A stretch of DNA of 64,000 nucleotides, taken from assembly GCA_009760885.1 (NCBI GenBank), contig CM019702.1:53295282-53359281 (forward strand), written 5' to 3'. Under the pieces are notes generated by a model. The model saw only the letters and a list, made by a program, of their open reading frames with translations. It did no database searches and had not been told where the DNA came from. Below, one piece after another: positions 10,228 through 21,623 of the stretch (its first letter is position 1; each line of letters begins with the position of its first letter). Source of the DNA: Achatina immaculata (Eukaryota; Mollusca; Gastropoda; Stylommatophora; Achatinidae). Both the position numbers and the translations under genes were made by a program.

Positions 10228-10754
10228 GAAATGTCATATATCTCTGTTTTAATTTGTTATATTTTGTTATGTCATTCCTTTGATAGCAAATTCAGTTTCA
10301 TTATTACTCCTTCGACATGTTATTTCTCTGGCCCGTTTCCAGTTATGTTTTTTTCCGTTTTTAAACTCATTGCGCTTGGTGTGGCTTTTATATGTTTTCT
10401 TGTCTGTAAAATTTCATAAACCATGAAGCAATAATATATAATAAATCTCCAGCGGTATTAAACATAACTGCAATCATAGTTTGCGAACTGCTTGAATTAA
10501 TGTAGAAAACAAAGATAATACGTGTGAAGTGACTAAAAGAAATAATATGTGTTGTATTTAGTGATGGTGCTAAATACATATCTTGATTGCGTCACATTGT
10601 GGTGTGACTAAGTTGCAAACATGGAGCACCGATATGACGAACATTCCCTGTAATGATATAGTCTTCACGGGACAACCTCAGAACGTTCACAACTGGCACA
10701 TTAGATTATCAATAAAGGCTACATCATCTTAACACTGCGAGCCATTAAGGCTCA
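10228..10754. other. No gene recognised; short match to Rep1 copy 3
   Basis: AT-rich spacer. Around 10636-10662 the sequence gacgaacattccctgtaatg nearly repeats one at the edge of Rep1 copy 3 (about 53847-53875), so a small Rep1 remnant may lie here. Confidence 0.35.
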
Positions 10755-10854
10755 TTGTTGTCGAGCAGTATGAGGTTCACTTAGGTAATAGCGGAAAAAA
10801 GGCAAAGGATAGGCAATTGTGAAAACCCCTTGCGAAAGCCCCATGTGCCCTTGG

Positions 10855-10886
<32 letters not shown>
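10755..10886 (+). mobile_element. LINE C 3' UTR fragment and TA tail
   Basis: About 105 bp of the LINE C 3' end (ggcaaaggataggcaattgt, then ccccatgtgcccttggcac), followed by a TA run (about 10858-10886). LINE A copy 1 starts directly after the TA run. Confidence 0.75.
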
Positions 10887-10887
<1 letters not shown>

Positions 10888-10888
<1 letters not shown>

Positions 10889-12497
10889 TATAAGAATTGT
10901 TAAACCTTGAAACTGACTTACTAGAACCACAGCTAAATGTCAAACTAGATGAAATTAAATTGCATGAAATTGAAACAGCAGTGAATTTAATGGCTAACAA
11001 CAAAGCTGCAGGTGAAGATGAAATAACAGCCGAGATGCTAAAAGCTATCAATAGTGACAACATGAGACAACTACAGAGAATGTTTAACAAGATTTGGAAA
11101 GAAGAAAAGGTCCCTTCCAATTGGAAGAAAGGAATCATTTTTAAAATACCAAAAAAGGGCAACCTTAGTGACTGTAACAACTGGAGAGGAGTAACCTTAA
11201 TATCAGTTGTGTCAAAAGTATTTTGCAAGGTCATTTTGAATAGACTCAAAGATATAGTGGATACTGCAATGAGAGAAGAACAAGCAGGATTTCGAAAAGG
11301 GAGAAGCTGTCTCGACCAGATCTTTACTCTCAGAATAATACTTGAAGAACATATTGAAAAGCAGAAACCATTAATACTGAACTTCATAGATTTTAAAAAA
11401 GGCATTTGATAGCATACACAGAGATTCATTATGGAGAATTTTATGTCTATATGGAATACCATCTAAAATTGTCAACATCATTAAGGACTTATACAAAGGA
11501 TATGGTTGTGCAGTCAAGACAGAAGAAGGGATGAGTGAATGGTTCCAGATTGAAACAGGCGTGAAACAAGGATGTATACTGTCTCCTTTACTTTTTGGGA
11601 TTACAATAGACTTCATAATGAAAAAATGCTGCACAGGTAACACAGGTATTGACTGGGTACATGGGACCCAACTAAAAGATCTTGATTTTGCTGATGACAT
11701 AACTCTTATCAGTAATAATGTGAATTCCATGCAAGAAAAAACAGATAGCCTGTCTTCACTGGCTAGCAAAATAGGACTTGAAATTAACAAGGACAAAACA
11801 AAAATAATGAAAATTCCCATCAATCAAAATGGAAAAATACACATAGAAGGGACAGATATTGAAGAAGTGAATCAATTTGCATACCTTGGCAGCTACATAG
11901 ACCAGGATGGTGACACTAGAAAGGAAGTTAGGATCAGAATTGCAAAAGCAGCATCAATCTTCAAGAATCTTGAGAACATATGGAATTCAAAAGTTATAAG
12001 CACAAAAACCAAGTTAAGACTATTCAATTCAAATGTAATATCCACCCTCATTTATACATGTGAAAGCTGGAAAACAACTAAAGAAATAGAAAAGAAATTA
12101 GACTCTTTTGAAAACAAATGCCTAAGGAAAATACTCGGCATCAAGTTGAATGAATTCAAGAACAATGCAGAGATAAGACAGATGACTGAACAACAACCAG
12201 TCTCATGGGTGATCAGGAAAAGGAGATGGACATATGTTGGTCACTTGATGAGAAGAAATGATCAGAGAATCCCAAAACAAGCTATCAAGTGGAACACAAC
12301 AGACCGAAGAAAAAGGGGCAGACCGCGTGAAACTCTGAAGAGGACATTATTAAGAGAGGCCAAGTTAACAGGCATAAAATCCTTTGATGAGGTTGAAAGA
12401 CTCGCCGAAGACAGGAAAAATTGGCGAACTGCTTTGCCCTATGTGACGTTTAACGGCACGGGAAGGATATATATAAGATATATATATATATATATTA
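10888..12497 (+). mobile_element. LINE A, copy 1: 5'-truncated reverse-transcriptase element
   Basis: An APE-type non-LTR retrotransposon, probably RTE-like judging from the endonuclease-RT layout and short tandem tail (inference). The copy starts in the linker before the RT and runs to the 3' end. RT blocks visible are AAGEDEITAEML, NWRGVTLISVVSKV, QAGFRKGRSCLDQIFTLR, GVKQGCILSPLLF and the catalytic LDFADDITLIS. The C-terminus contains RKRRWTYVGHLMRRNDQ and RKRGRPRETLKRT. An extra base near 11400 (DFKKG for DFKKAFD) breaks the frame; otherwise the RT is largely open. The 3' UTR cctatgtgacgtttaacgg leads into an ATATAAG/TA tail (12466-12497). It lies between two LINE C pieces. Confidence 0.9.
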
Positions 12498-12499
12498 AC

Positions 12500-15400
12500 C
12501 CTATCTGTTAAAAAACCATCAGACTGCTACAGAAACAGAAGCAAGGGAAAAACAAATGCAGGTGGAAGGAGAAATGCTTATCAGGAAACTGAGCCAATGA
12601 AGGTTGTGGATGAAAGCCAGCCACTGGAAGTGCCCAGCCCGACTGCAGACCTTATGGAACCTAAACACAAGATGCAAATAGGCAGCTGGAATGAAGAACA
12701 CTTAATCAGACCGGAAAACTAGCACAAACCATAAAGGAAATGCACAGATACAAATTAGACATACAAGGAATACAAGAAGGAAGATGGACAGGGCAAGGCA
12801 GAAGGAAATTAACAACACAGCACACAGAAGATACAATATGGTCAGGTAAAGAAGATCATCATGAAGGAGGAGTAGCATTGATTATAACAAAAGAAGCATC
12901 AAGAGCATTGGTGAAAAGGACCCCTATAAGTGATAGATGCACGCTTCAACTCAAGATTCACGAAGCTGCCTATTATAGTTTGTTTATGCACCAACAGAAG
13001 CAGCTGAAGAGGAATTAAAAGAAGATTTTTACAACAACCTCCAAGACACAGTAGAAACAATACCCAAGTATGATGTGCTACTCATCTTGGGCGACTTCAA
13101 TGAAAAAGTAAGTGAGGGAAATGAAGATAGAAGAAGAATCGTGGGAAGAGAGGGAATCGGAGATATAAATGAAAATAGAGAAAGACTGTGCAGTTTCTTT
13201 GAAGAAAACATGATGACCATGGGAGGGACAATTTTCCAATATAAAAACATCCATAAAGTGACTTGGAGGTCACCAGATAAAACCTCAGAAAACCAAATCG
13301 ATCACATAATAATAGACAACAAGTGGAAACTGTCACTACAAGATGTGAGAGCAAGGAAAGGTGCAGATGTAAGGAAGTGATCACAACCTTCAAATAAAAC
13401 TAAAATTAAGGAAAGCCAATATCCGGGAACACAGAAAGACACGTTTGATACAACAAAACTGAGGGACCAGCAAATAAGGAATGAATTTTCAATAGTACTT
13501 AAGAATCACTTCAGTGTCCAACAAGACGAAGCAGAAATGTCCATACTATAGTTCAATAAAACACTACAGGAAACAGCAAAAATAGGTGCTGGGATATTGA
13601 AAACGGAGAAAAGAGGAATGGATAAGCAAGACTACATGGGAAAAAGTAGAGGAAAGAAAGGAAATCAAGAAAAAATTACTGAACACCAAATCACAACGGC
13701 TTAAAGAACAAATTTTAAGTAATTATGCACAAAAAGACAAAGAAGTGAAGGAATCATGCCGTCAAGGTAAACTTCAATACTATGACAACTTGGCAGAAGC
13801 AGCAGAAAAAGCAGCATATGCAAATGAAATGAAAACCATATACAAAATCACAAAGCAGATGACAGGTAACTTCAGCACAAGACGTGAGAGTGCAATAAGG
13901 ACACATAAGGGACAACTGGTCAGTGGAGAAAGAGAAAAAATTGAAAGTTGGAGGGAACACTTTAACACCCTACTAAACAGAACACAAGCAGCACAAACAA
14001 TTAACATACCTGAAGCAAAAACGAAACTAAACATCAGTACAGGGCCAATAACAATAAGTGAAGTAAAGGAGGCAATAAAGAAGCTAAAATTAGACAGGGC
14101 ACCAGTTGAAGATGAAGTGACTGCTGAGATGTTGAAAGCAGAAGAAACAGAAACACCAAAACAACTCTGCCGGATACTACAAGAAATTTGGGATCTAGAA
14201 AAAGCCCCAGAGGAGTGGAAAACTGACCTTATAGTAAAACTACCAAAGGAATTGCGGGAACTGGAGAGGCATTACCCTACTACCACTCACCAGCAGAGTA
14301 TTTTGCAGAATAGTCATTAACATAATTGTACCAGCATTTGAGGAAAACTTCGGAAAGAGCAGGCAGGATTTAGGAAAGGAAGATCATGCATCGACCACAT
14401 ATTTGTGCTTAGACAAATATTAGAACATGGAAATGAGTGGCATAGTACAACATATGCATTGTTTATAGATTTTGAGAAAGACTTTGACAGTGTCAACAGA
14501 GATGCACTGTGGAAAATCCTAAAATGCCATGGCCTCTCCCATAAGACAGTGAATGTGATCAAAGCCCTATACGGAGGTATTCAGTGCAAAGTGATCTGTG
14601 GAGAACATACCTCCAGCAGCTTTAGGGTACAAACAGGAGTGAAGCAGGAATGTGTACTATCACCAACATTATTTATCTTGACAGTAGACTGGTTAATGAA
14701 GGGGGCAATATGAGACAAACGCATAGGATTACAATGGGCCTTGACACAGTGCTGGAGGACCTTGACCTTGCAGTCGACATTTGTCTACAATCAAGCAGCC
14801 ACAAAGATGTGGAAGTTAAAATAAACACACTAACTCAGAATGCAAACAACATAGGACTAAAGATCAACGTAAGAATGACAAAATTAATGAGGCAAAATGT
14901 AAACAACAGAAATGTACTCAGAGTAGATAGCACGTTAGTGGAGGAGGTCAACGAATTTATATATCTTGATTGTAGAGTAGTATAATCGGTGATGATCTGC
15001 AAATGGATGCAGCAGCGGCAGGCTATCTTGCTCACAACCGAGAGGCCTACAGGAGTGTTGTTTGGGAGGCAAAATTCCACAGTGGATATGCAAATGAATA
15101 AATGAATGAGAGTGGTATAAAATGGAGACATCACAGAGGACATCAATATCAGAGTTACTAGATCAAACCATGCATTTGCAATGCTGTAGAGTAGATGGAA
15201 ATAAAAAAAAACTAAGCATAAATTCGAGAATCAGGATATTAAAGAGTAATATTCTAAGTGTACTGCTCTATGGACGTGAATGCTGGAAAATCACCAAAAC
15301 CATAGAAAACAAGTTGAATTATTTCCAGACTAAATGTTTACGAAGAATTAGAAACATATTTTGGCCAAACACCATAAGAAATAACATCTTGTTGGCAGAA

Positions 15401-15692
15401 ATGCAGATGAAACCACTGACAGCAATTATTGAGGAAAGACACTGGCGATGGTTGGGACATGTGCTACGAATGACTGACAACTCACTACCAAAAATAGCAC
15501 TAAGATGGACACCACAGGGGAACGGAAGTACGGGTAGACCAAAAGAGACATGAACACCAGAGAGGATGTTGAGCAATAGAGGGCTCATCTGGGCAAAACT
15601 CAGAAAGAAAAGGCAGAGGACAGGCATTTCTGGAAACCCCTTGAGGAAGCCCCATGTGCCATGGGCACTTAAGGTTCATGTATATATATATA
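12500..15692 (+). mobile_element. LINE C, copy 1: near full-length, decayed
   Basis: About 3.1 kb of LINE: 5' region 12500-12670, APE endonuclease about 12670-13390, RT about 13745-14985, C-terminus 15120-15550, 3' UTR and TA tail to 15692. Endonuclease marks are MQIGSWN, LGDFNEKVSEG and NQIDHIII. An extra base near 13371 shifts the frame just before the SDH motif. RT marks are ITISEVKEAIKKLK, FIDFEKDFDSVN and GVKQECVLSP. The catalytic box reads LDLAVDICL, so the first Asp of FADD is lost. Many other frameshifts and stops occur, and a LINE B fragment is nested at 14986-15108. It is inactive. Confidence 0.88.
14986..15108 (+). mobile_element. LINE B, copy 2: short 3' end nested in LINE C
   Basis: 123 bp of the LINE B 3' end (gatctgcaaatggatgcagc, then HLAHNREAYRS-type codons, then a GAAT-type tail). 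It is flanked by agagtagtataa at 14974-14985 and agagtggtataa at 15109-15120, a 12-bp target-site duplication with one mismatch. Leaving out the insert and one copy of the duplication, the LINE C reading runs on from FIYLDCRVV to NGDITEDINIRV in the same frame, with a single stop at the join. This confirms the nesting. Confidence 0.9.
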
Positions 15693-16729
15693 TCGCTTTC
15701 ATTTGACTTTTTTCTCTAAAATTAAACATTGCGAAACGAAAATGTAGACAACGAGTATAATGTCTTACTGATCACAGTTTAGATAAACATCTGTCAACAG
15801 AACATCATTAAGTATGTTAGATATTTAGCACATGTGGATTTTCAGATAGTATCATTCATTACATGAGAGAGTTCTACAGCCTAGATTGATGCACGAATAA
15901 GTCTACAATAAGCTGGACAGTAAATCTGCACATTTTATGCTCATGATATTAGTTCCCAAAATTGTGCGTCTGAGCTTATCCTTTTCATGCACTACTCCTT
16001 TGATTTAGATTATTACATTTAAATGCATACATCTTGACAATTATTAGATTTTGTCTCCGTCTAATATTTCCTATATATGTATCAATCGAAATTCATTCCC
16101 TACATCGTCTATAAGTAATTGTCGTGCAGGTAATAGTTCATAAATTTCATATTTTTAAATACAATCTTTCTTCCCAAATGTTAGTACTAGAATGTGTCAT
16201 TTCGGCGGCACTAATTTTTTTCTGCAGAAATTTTAGATGAACCGAATATAGCACATAGTATTATTTGTATTGCGTTTTAGTAAATACGTATTTCGTTTAT
16301 TTTCGTTTCTATATTTATATACTTTTCTTCTGCATCATTTTCATTTTTTCATCTCCTTTCACTGAAGAAGTACTCTTTTTACAAATTCTTTCTCCTGATG
16401 CTAGTTATATAATTATTGTGTCGGTCAGTAAATAATTTATATGAATAATATTAGGTAAATGTTTTGAACACTGATGGTGTTCAAACTTTATATATTGGCC
16501 TCCAGAAATATTTAAGTGTTAAAAAGTCAGACCGCCTAGCCATCAAAAGAGATCTGAACATTGTCGCAAGATACTCTTCTAACATAAGAACTTCTCCGCT
16601 AGTTTTTGTTCTTGCGGTGATACAGCAATAACATGCTTTAAACTTAATAGCTTCGTGGTTGTATCCGAATCCAATTTAAGTTTATTTCTTTTATTCTCTC
16701 TGTTTCATGTATATTATTTTGGCTGCAGT
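15693..16729. other. No gene recognised
   Basis: AT-rich spacer between LINE C copy 1 and the second SINE. No repeats or exons are recognisable. Confidence 0.4.
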
Positions 16730-16737
16730 ATTATTGA

Positions 16738-16994
16738 GGGTGTCTGAGTGGCGAAGTGGTTAGTGCACTGGTCTCTCATGGCGAAGGTCGGGGGTTCGAA
16801 TCCGGCCGGCGGCACCCCAGTCACCCAGCTGTAGAAATGGGTACCTGACTTCTTCTGGAGTTGGGGAAGTAAAAGGCAGCCAGGCGTGATACTGACCATA
16901 TCACCCTCCAGTGTGCTGGCAGGTCAAGGAAAATATGGGCCACTAACACCATATCCCTATGTGCCTCTAAGGCATGACAGGGTTAAAAAAAAAA
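16738..16994 (+). mobile_element. tRNA-derived SINE, copy 2, with target-site duplication
   Basis: Plus-strand copy of the same SINE as at 9448-9711. The 80-nt tRNA-like head (16738-16817) keeps the gggtgtc/ggcaccc acceptor-like stem, the tggcgaagtgg A-box region and the ggttcgaatcc B box. The body runs to aaggcatgacagggtt and ends in an A-rich tail. It is flanked by attattgagg at 16730-16739 and 16995-17004. High similarity to copy 1 along its whole length suggests this SINE was active fairly recently. Confidence 0.9.
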
Positions 16995-17412
16995 ATTATT
17001 GAGGTCACTGTATTTGACTTTTGGTTTTTTTATGTGTATGTATGTGTCATATGTGATGGATCAACCAACTGTCAGGTCTACCTACTATTTCCTAGACAAA
17101 GTCCTTTGCCATTTGTATTCTTGAGTCGCAATTCGGGTGTAATGATTAAAAAAATACAGCCTCTGTAACAACCGCTGTCAGATTATATAAAAGTACGTAC
17201 AGTACTCACGGACCGTCTTTCGAACACCAGAGAAAAGTCATTTCAGTCAAATATTAAAGAGAAATCCTTGTTCAAATGCCAGTGCCAATGTAATAGTCCA
17301 CAAAACTGCTAGCCTCGCTTCCTCAACGAGAGACCGCGTTTTACGCTCAAGAATGGGTTGTGTTCTGAGCCTGAAAGTCTAATTTCTTCATAAATTCGAG
17401 GAAAGCTTCTTA

Positions 17413-17631
17413 GCTCACAACCTAGATTTAAGTCCCTCAAACATTGAAATGAAATTGTGGAATTTATATGCAGGGACAAAAGATACGCAAAGAGAAATAA
17501 TTGCAGTTTTTTTACACAATAGATCGAAAAACCAAAGGGCAATTATAATGGAACGTATTGAATATTTAAGGCTGAGAAGCTTGCAGATACTTTGTACACA
17601 GATGAAAGAAATCACTCAAAGTGCATTGTCA
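17413..17631 (+). pseudogene. Annexin-repeat-like exon or relic
   Basis: A 73-codon stretch opens after a plausible acceptor (agcttcttag) and ends at a strong-looking donor (cag|gtgaac). It reads NLDLSPSNIEMKL, then LYAGTKDTQREIIAVF, then NRSKNQRAIIMER and LCTQMKEITQ. The GT...EII.V...RS..QR..I pattern resembles an annexin repeat (Ca2+-dependent membrane binding), though spacing is about three residues longer than usual before RS. A stop lies upstream at 17380-17382. No partner exons are recognised, so it may be a stranded exon, a pseudogene fragment or a chance likeness. Confidence 0.35.
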
Positions 17632-17923
17632 GGTGAACGTATATCCACATGTGTAATATTTTACACATCAAATAGCTAAACTAACTGCGTTCATAGAGGA
17701 AATAAGATGAAATAACAGAATAATTTCATATTCCACAACAATGACAATAAAATAATGGAAACTGAAAACAGCGGAAGACAAGAGAAGAACAGGAAATTAC
17801 ACTGTCTACAGAAACAGGAAAAAGTGAGCACAATAGACTCACTTGTTCCCTAAGTAAGTCACTATGATATCAATATCTTGCTGTACGTGAAGATTGTCCT
17901 CACTTCATCTAGCGTGGTTTTAT

Positions 17924-17965
<42 letters not shown>

Positions 17966-18624
17966 TATATATAAGGCAAGCATAGAAACATAAATGAAAC
18001 ATAAAAGCTATGAACAAGAACTTAGTACGAAGAATAACAAATGTGAAGCTTACAAACTATTCGAATTATGACTTAAGACATACTGCTGGGTAATCTTCTT
18101 AGTCAAAAAAAATAACATACAGAATTAAACCATAAGTATGTAGTTCCTTATCTTCGGCTAGAATATAAAGCATTATTGGTTTTACAATCTCTGAAACACG
18201 CTGTGCAAATACTGTTATTGAAACTTGTAAATTTGTAGATATATTGATTGATAAACACACCACAGTATACAGAACACGCGTAAATATCATAATAGCAATA
18301 ATTTATACTAGATACACTTGTGTGGAAACTTCATGTTTGAGTCATTCATAGGGTGTGTCTCGAGGGTGTGGCACGATAAAGGAATGGGAGTATGATTCAT
18401 TTATTTAAAATATTTCAGTGCGGAGTAATAGGTGATAATTACAATTGATTAGAGATGACATCACGTTCGTTTCGTCTCTGCCTTTCTCTGACCTGTAACC
18501 TACGCCTACTGACATGAATTTCGTGACCAGATCAGTCATGTCTCCAAACATGTAACCTGTAGATCAACATCAGTAATAACTGTCCTTCGTTGCAACAATT
18601 TCGATATTGCTCCACTGAAAATCA
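17632..18624. other. No gene recognised; contains a TA microsatellite
   Basis: AT-rich spacer with a TA run at about 17927-17962. A minus-strand open frame at 18099-18290 encodes a hydrophobic peptide that I could not align to the receptor exons. Confidence 0.4.
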
Positions 18625-18810
18625 TCGCCGTTTTCAATTTCTTTGTCACTTTTCTATGTCTCTAGGCCGTGGAATAGCACAGTTTTCCTGCGTGATTTCT
18701 CTTTGTCATTTTTTACGTCTCAAAGCCATAGAGTAGCATCGTTTTCACACATGTGATTTCTATGTCACTTTCTATATCTCTTAGTAATAGGATAACACAG
18801 CTGTTAATAG
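18625..18810. repeat. Degenerate tandem repeat, about 60 bp x 3
   Basis: Three diverged copies follow the pattern gttttc...tttctttgtcactttt...tctc...aatagcac. Similarity is moderate and the copy borders are approximate. Confidence 0.5.
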
Positions 18811-19863
18811 TTATTGTGGGAAAAGAAAGTTTTACTCTGGTTATGGTCTTTATGCTTCTGTGGCGAGCACAATCTCAATGCTGTTTTTAATATTTGTATT
18901 ATATATTCCACAACACTAACATGAACATCTGTACGGGAAACGTACATAATGAAAACGCCGAGAAGAAAAGTTACACTGGATGTAACAAAAGAGAAAATAA
19001 TCTTCCTGTAACCATTATCAACTGTCTAGATTTTTAGCATTTGCATTTCATAACGAACTCTTCTTTAGCGAAGACTTGACTGTGATACACAGGCCTATTT
19101 TTTATTTTAAAAAACGAGAAAAATTGAGAATGGATTAGTTTCGTGCTGGTGCAAGAAAATATCCGGATATGTGCATCCGCACATACACAATCTGGGCAGA
19201 TATATCTATAAGAGTATCATTACTTTAAACGGTTCATAAAATTAGTTCTATCCACATATGTACACGTTCTATCATTCATACAAAATTACATATCTTAAAA
19301 AAAGATGAAATAAGACAAGTAACCATATACTTGTATAGAATACTCTCATAATTAAGAAACAAGTGTAGCCAGACCCACATATGCCATGGAGGAAAGAGGC
19401 AATAAAAGTTCAATATTGCTGAGGCAGGGATATGATGTTAGAGCTTTTTTATTCATTTAGCTGCCGGCACTTAGATATTATGTACTAACATCTTTCCTTC
19501 CCCAGTTTATTACAAACAACTGAGAACCCATTTTTCCTAACTGGACTGGCAGAGAAACAAACCACAGTCGATTCCTCGAAGATAGAACCAACAGAAGAGT
19601 ACACTCAACACTTTAATTATTCACGGCCTTCCTTCATGCAGTACCTGGAGTAAAGTGTGTGTGTTTATGATGAATAAAATGGACATATTTGTGTTTGTGG
19701 AATTAAAAACAAACAACCTAAAGAACACTGTCTGCAGCCCATCTCAAGAAATTTTCGAAACTACTTTAAAAAAAAAACTGTTGCATGTGATGCTGCTACT
19801 GGAAAAGTCAGCTACAGTATAACAATATAAAAGTACATAATTTTAACAAACTATTGTTGTATC
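18811..19863. other. No gene recognised
   Basis: Spacer downstream (in minus-strand terms) of the relic receptor exon. I looked here for a remnant of exon 3 (the NQKVAKMVVMIS region) and found none. Confidence 0.4.
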
Positions 19864-20016
19864 TTTAATGACGTGGTTATACACAAGCGTCTTTCCAGTG
19901 TGATAATAGCAATAATGCGACAGGAGGACAGGTGTACCATAAAAAACACCAGGTAGCTGAAGTCTGCAGGGTCAAGGGCTATAGCCAGTGCCAGAGTAAA
20001 AGACACCTGAGATCAA
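19864..20016 (-). pseudogene. Relic receptor exon 2 (fifth receptor locus)
   Basis: The minus strand reads LDPADFSYLVFFMVHLSS, then AIITLERRLCIT, then SLK. R2 has FDPIEVSYFFFTIPHLS, AVITLERCLCI and PLK at the same places. The ctcag|gt acceptor survives (exon start 20016), but about 62 nt of TM2 are missing, giving 153 nt against 215. The donor GT after the final Lys is now AT. It lies in line with the other receptors and on the same strand. No exon 1 or exon 3 is recognisable nearby. Confidence 0.75.
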
Positions 20017-20068
20017 ATATCGACAAAACTGGATAAATATTATTTCCAGTGAACTTAAAAGAGGACCC

Positions 20069-20172
20069 TCTTCTTCTTCTTTTCTTCTTCTTCTTCTTCT
20101 TTTTCTTCTTCTTCTTCTTTTCTTCTTCTTCTTCTTCTTCATTTTCTTCTTCTTCTTCTTCTGCTTCTTCGT
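20069..20172. repeat. TTC/GAA microsatellite, tail of LINE H
   Basis: About 100 bp of interrupted TTC triplets directly after the last LINE H codons on the minus strand. The long Lys/Arg/Glu-rich or Ser/Phe-rich open frames across it are artefacts. Confidence 0.9.
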
Positions 20173-20855
20173 ACGCATTGTCTGTCTATATCTGCAGTCC
20201 TGTTTCTTCGATAAATTTCACTGTTTTTTTGTAATTCATGTATGGAACCATAGAGCTTATCATCGTTGGTAGTTTCACTGGGCCAGTAGTTACTTCTCAA
20301 TGTCTCATAGTTAGTGCAGTTTTGGAGGATATGTTCCAGAGTTTGGGGCACTTGGGCAGATGTACAAAGATTAGTAGTACCAACCTTAAACTTTATATAC
20401 GTATGACTTCGGAGTCGGTTGTGTCCTGTTCGGAGACAGAAAATGGTGACTTGTTCCTTTCTATTTAGCATGTTATAGTCATCATTGTGGTGGTGTTTGT
20501 GGCTTCCTGTAGGTTTTTATCATGCTTTTCTTTTGATTATAGGTGTTTGGTATGTCTGGTTGCTCCATTTCAGTGTCATCTTTGGTCAGACGGTCAGCTT
20601 TCTCGTTGCCTGGTGTCCCATAGCTGGAGGAAATCCACGGCAAAGTGACTCCGTGTTGTAAGCCAATTTTTGACAAGGCATTCTTAAGGTCTGGTAGTTT
20701 GTTTCACTGAAGAGCTTCCAGTGCTGATCTTGCATCTGTGAGAATTACTACGGGACATGTATCAATTCTGGAGTCTGATAGTTTTTCAACAGCATCAAGA
20801 ATTGCCATATCTTTTGCATCATAGTTGTTGCAGTATTTTTCAGTATGTATGGACA

Positions 20856-21623
20856 GTATTGCTGTCCACAACACAAAAAGGAATGGAAAAACTAATTATG
20901 TCAGTCCGCAAGAACAGCGAAGAGCAGAACCTCTATCTTAATGCAAAGAAAACTAAATTGATGACAACTGACAAAACAAACAAGGCAACTGAAATATGTT
21001 TCAATGAGGAAAAACTGGAAGAAGTGGAGAGTTTTGAATATCTTGGATCGCTACTAACTAATAATGGAGATACAATGAGGGAAATTAAAAGGAGGACATC
21101 TATCGCTCTTCAGAAAGTAAAACATATAAAAAATCTGTGGAGAGGAGCAGACAGAACCACAAAAATAAGATTTTTAAGGGCATGCATCTTTCCCATAGCA
21201 ACATATGCCTGTGAGACCTGGACACTTAACAAAACAGCTGAGAAATACATAAATGCCTTTGAATGTAAATGCTACAGAAGAGTTCTTCAAATATCGTGGA
21301 CACAAAAAAGAACAAATATATCTATACTACAAGAGCTTAATATTGAAGAAGGCTGGCTAGTGAAGAGGATTAAAGAGAGAAAACTGAAATATTTTGGACA
21401 CATTAAACGTCATGATAATTTAGAGAAGACCGTATTGGAAGGATACATAATGGGAAAAAGAAAAAGAGGAAGACCATGACGAAGATGGCTGCAAGACATC
21501 GTTGACGATCTGGAAATGGATGCAACAGCAGCAGGCCATCTTGCTCACAACAGAGAGGCCTACAGGAGTGCTGTTTGGGAGGCAAAGTTCCGCAAGGGAC
21601 ATGCAAATGAATGAATGAATGAA
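20856..21623 (+). mobile_element. LINE B, copy 3, nested in LINE H
   Basis: Best-preserved 3' half of LINE B. The frame runs from LLSTTQKGMEKL through EEVESFEYLGSLLTNNGD, TYACETWTLNKTAEKY, WLVKRIKERKLKYFGHIK and IMGKRKRGRP. A TGA follows where other copies have an Arg codon, and the frame then continues as RWLQDIVDDLEMDATAAGHL. A GAAT tail follows. It is flanked by tgtatggaca at 20846-20855 and tgaatggaca at 21624-21633. The host LINE H frame continues across the site (NNTTDKMSI to HTEKYCNN), which supports the insertion. Confidence 0.9.

Noticed and set aside
18099..18290. Candidate relic receptor exon 3 downstream of the relic exon 2
   Set aside because: The translated peptide is hydrophobic but shows none of the conserved exon 3 blocks (IKxFxSP, NQKVAKMVV, MSSKYR).
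19972..20234. Lys/Arg/Glu-rich and Phe/Ser-rich open frames
   Set aside because: They are translations of the TTC/GAA tail of LINE H joined to neighbouring sequence.
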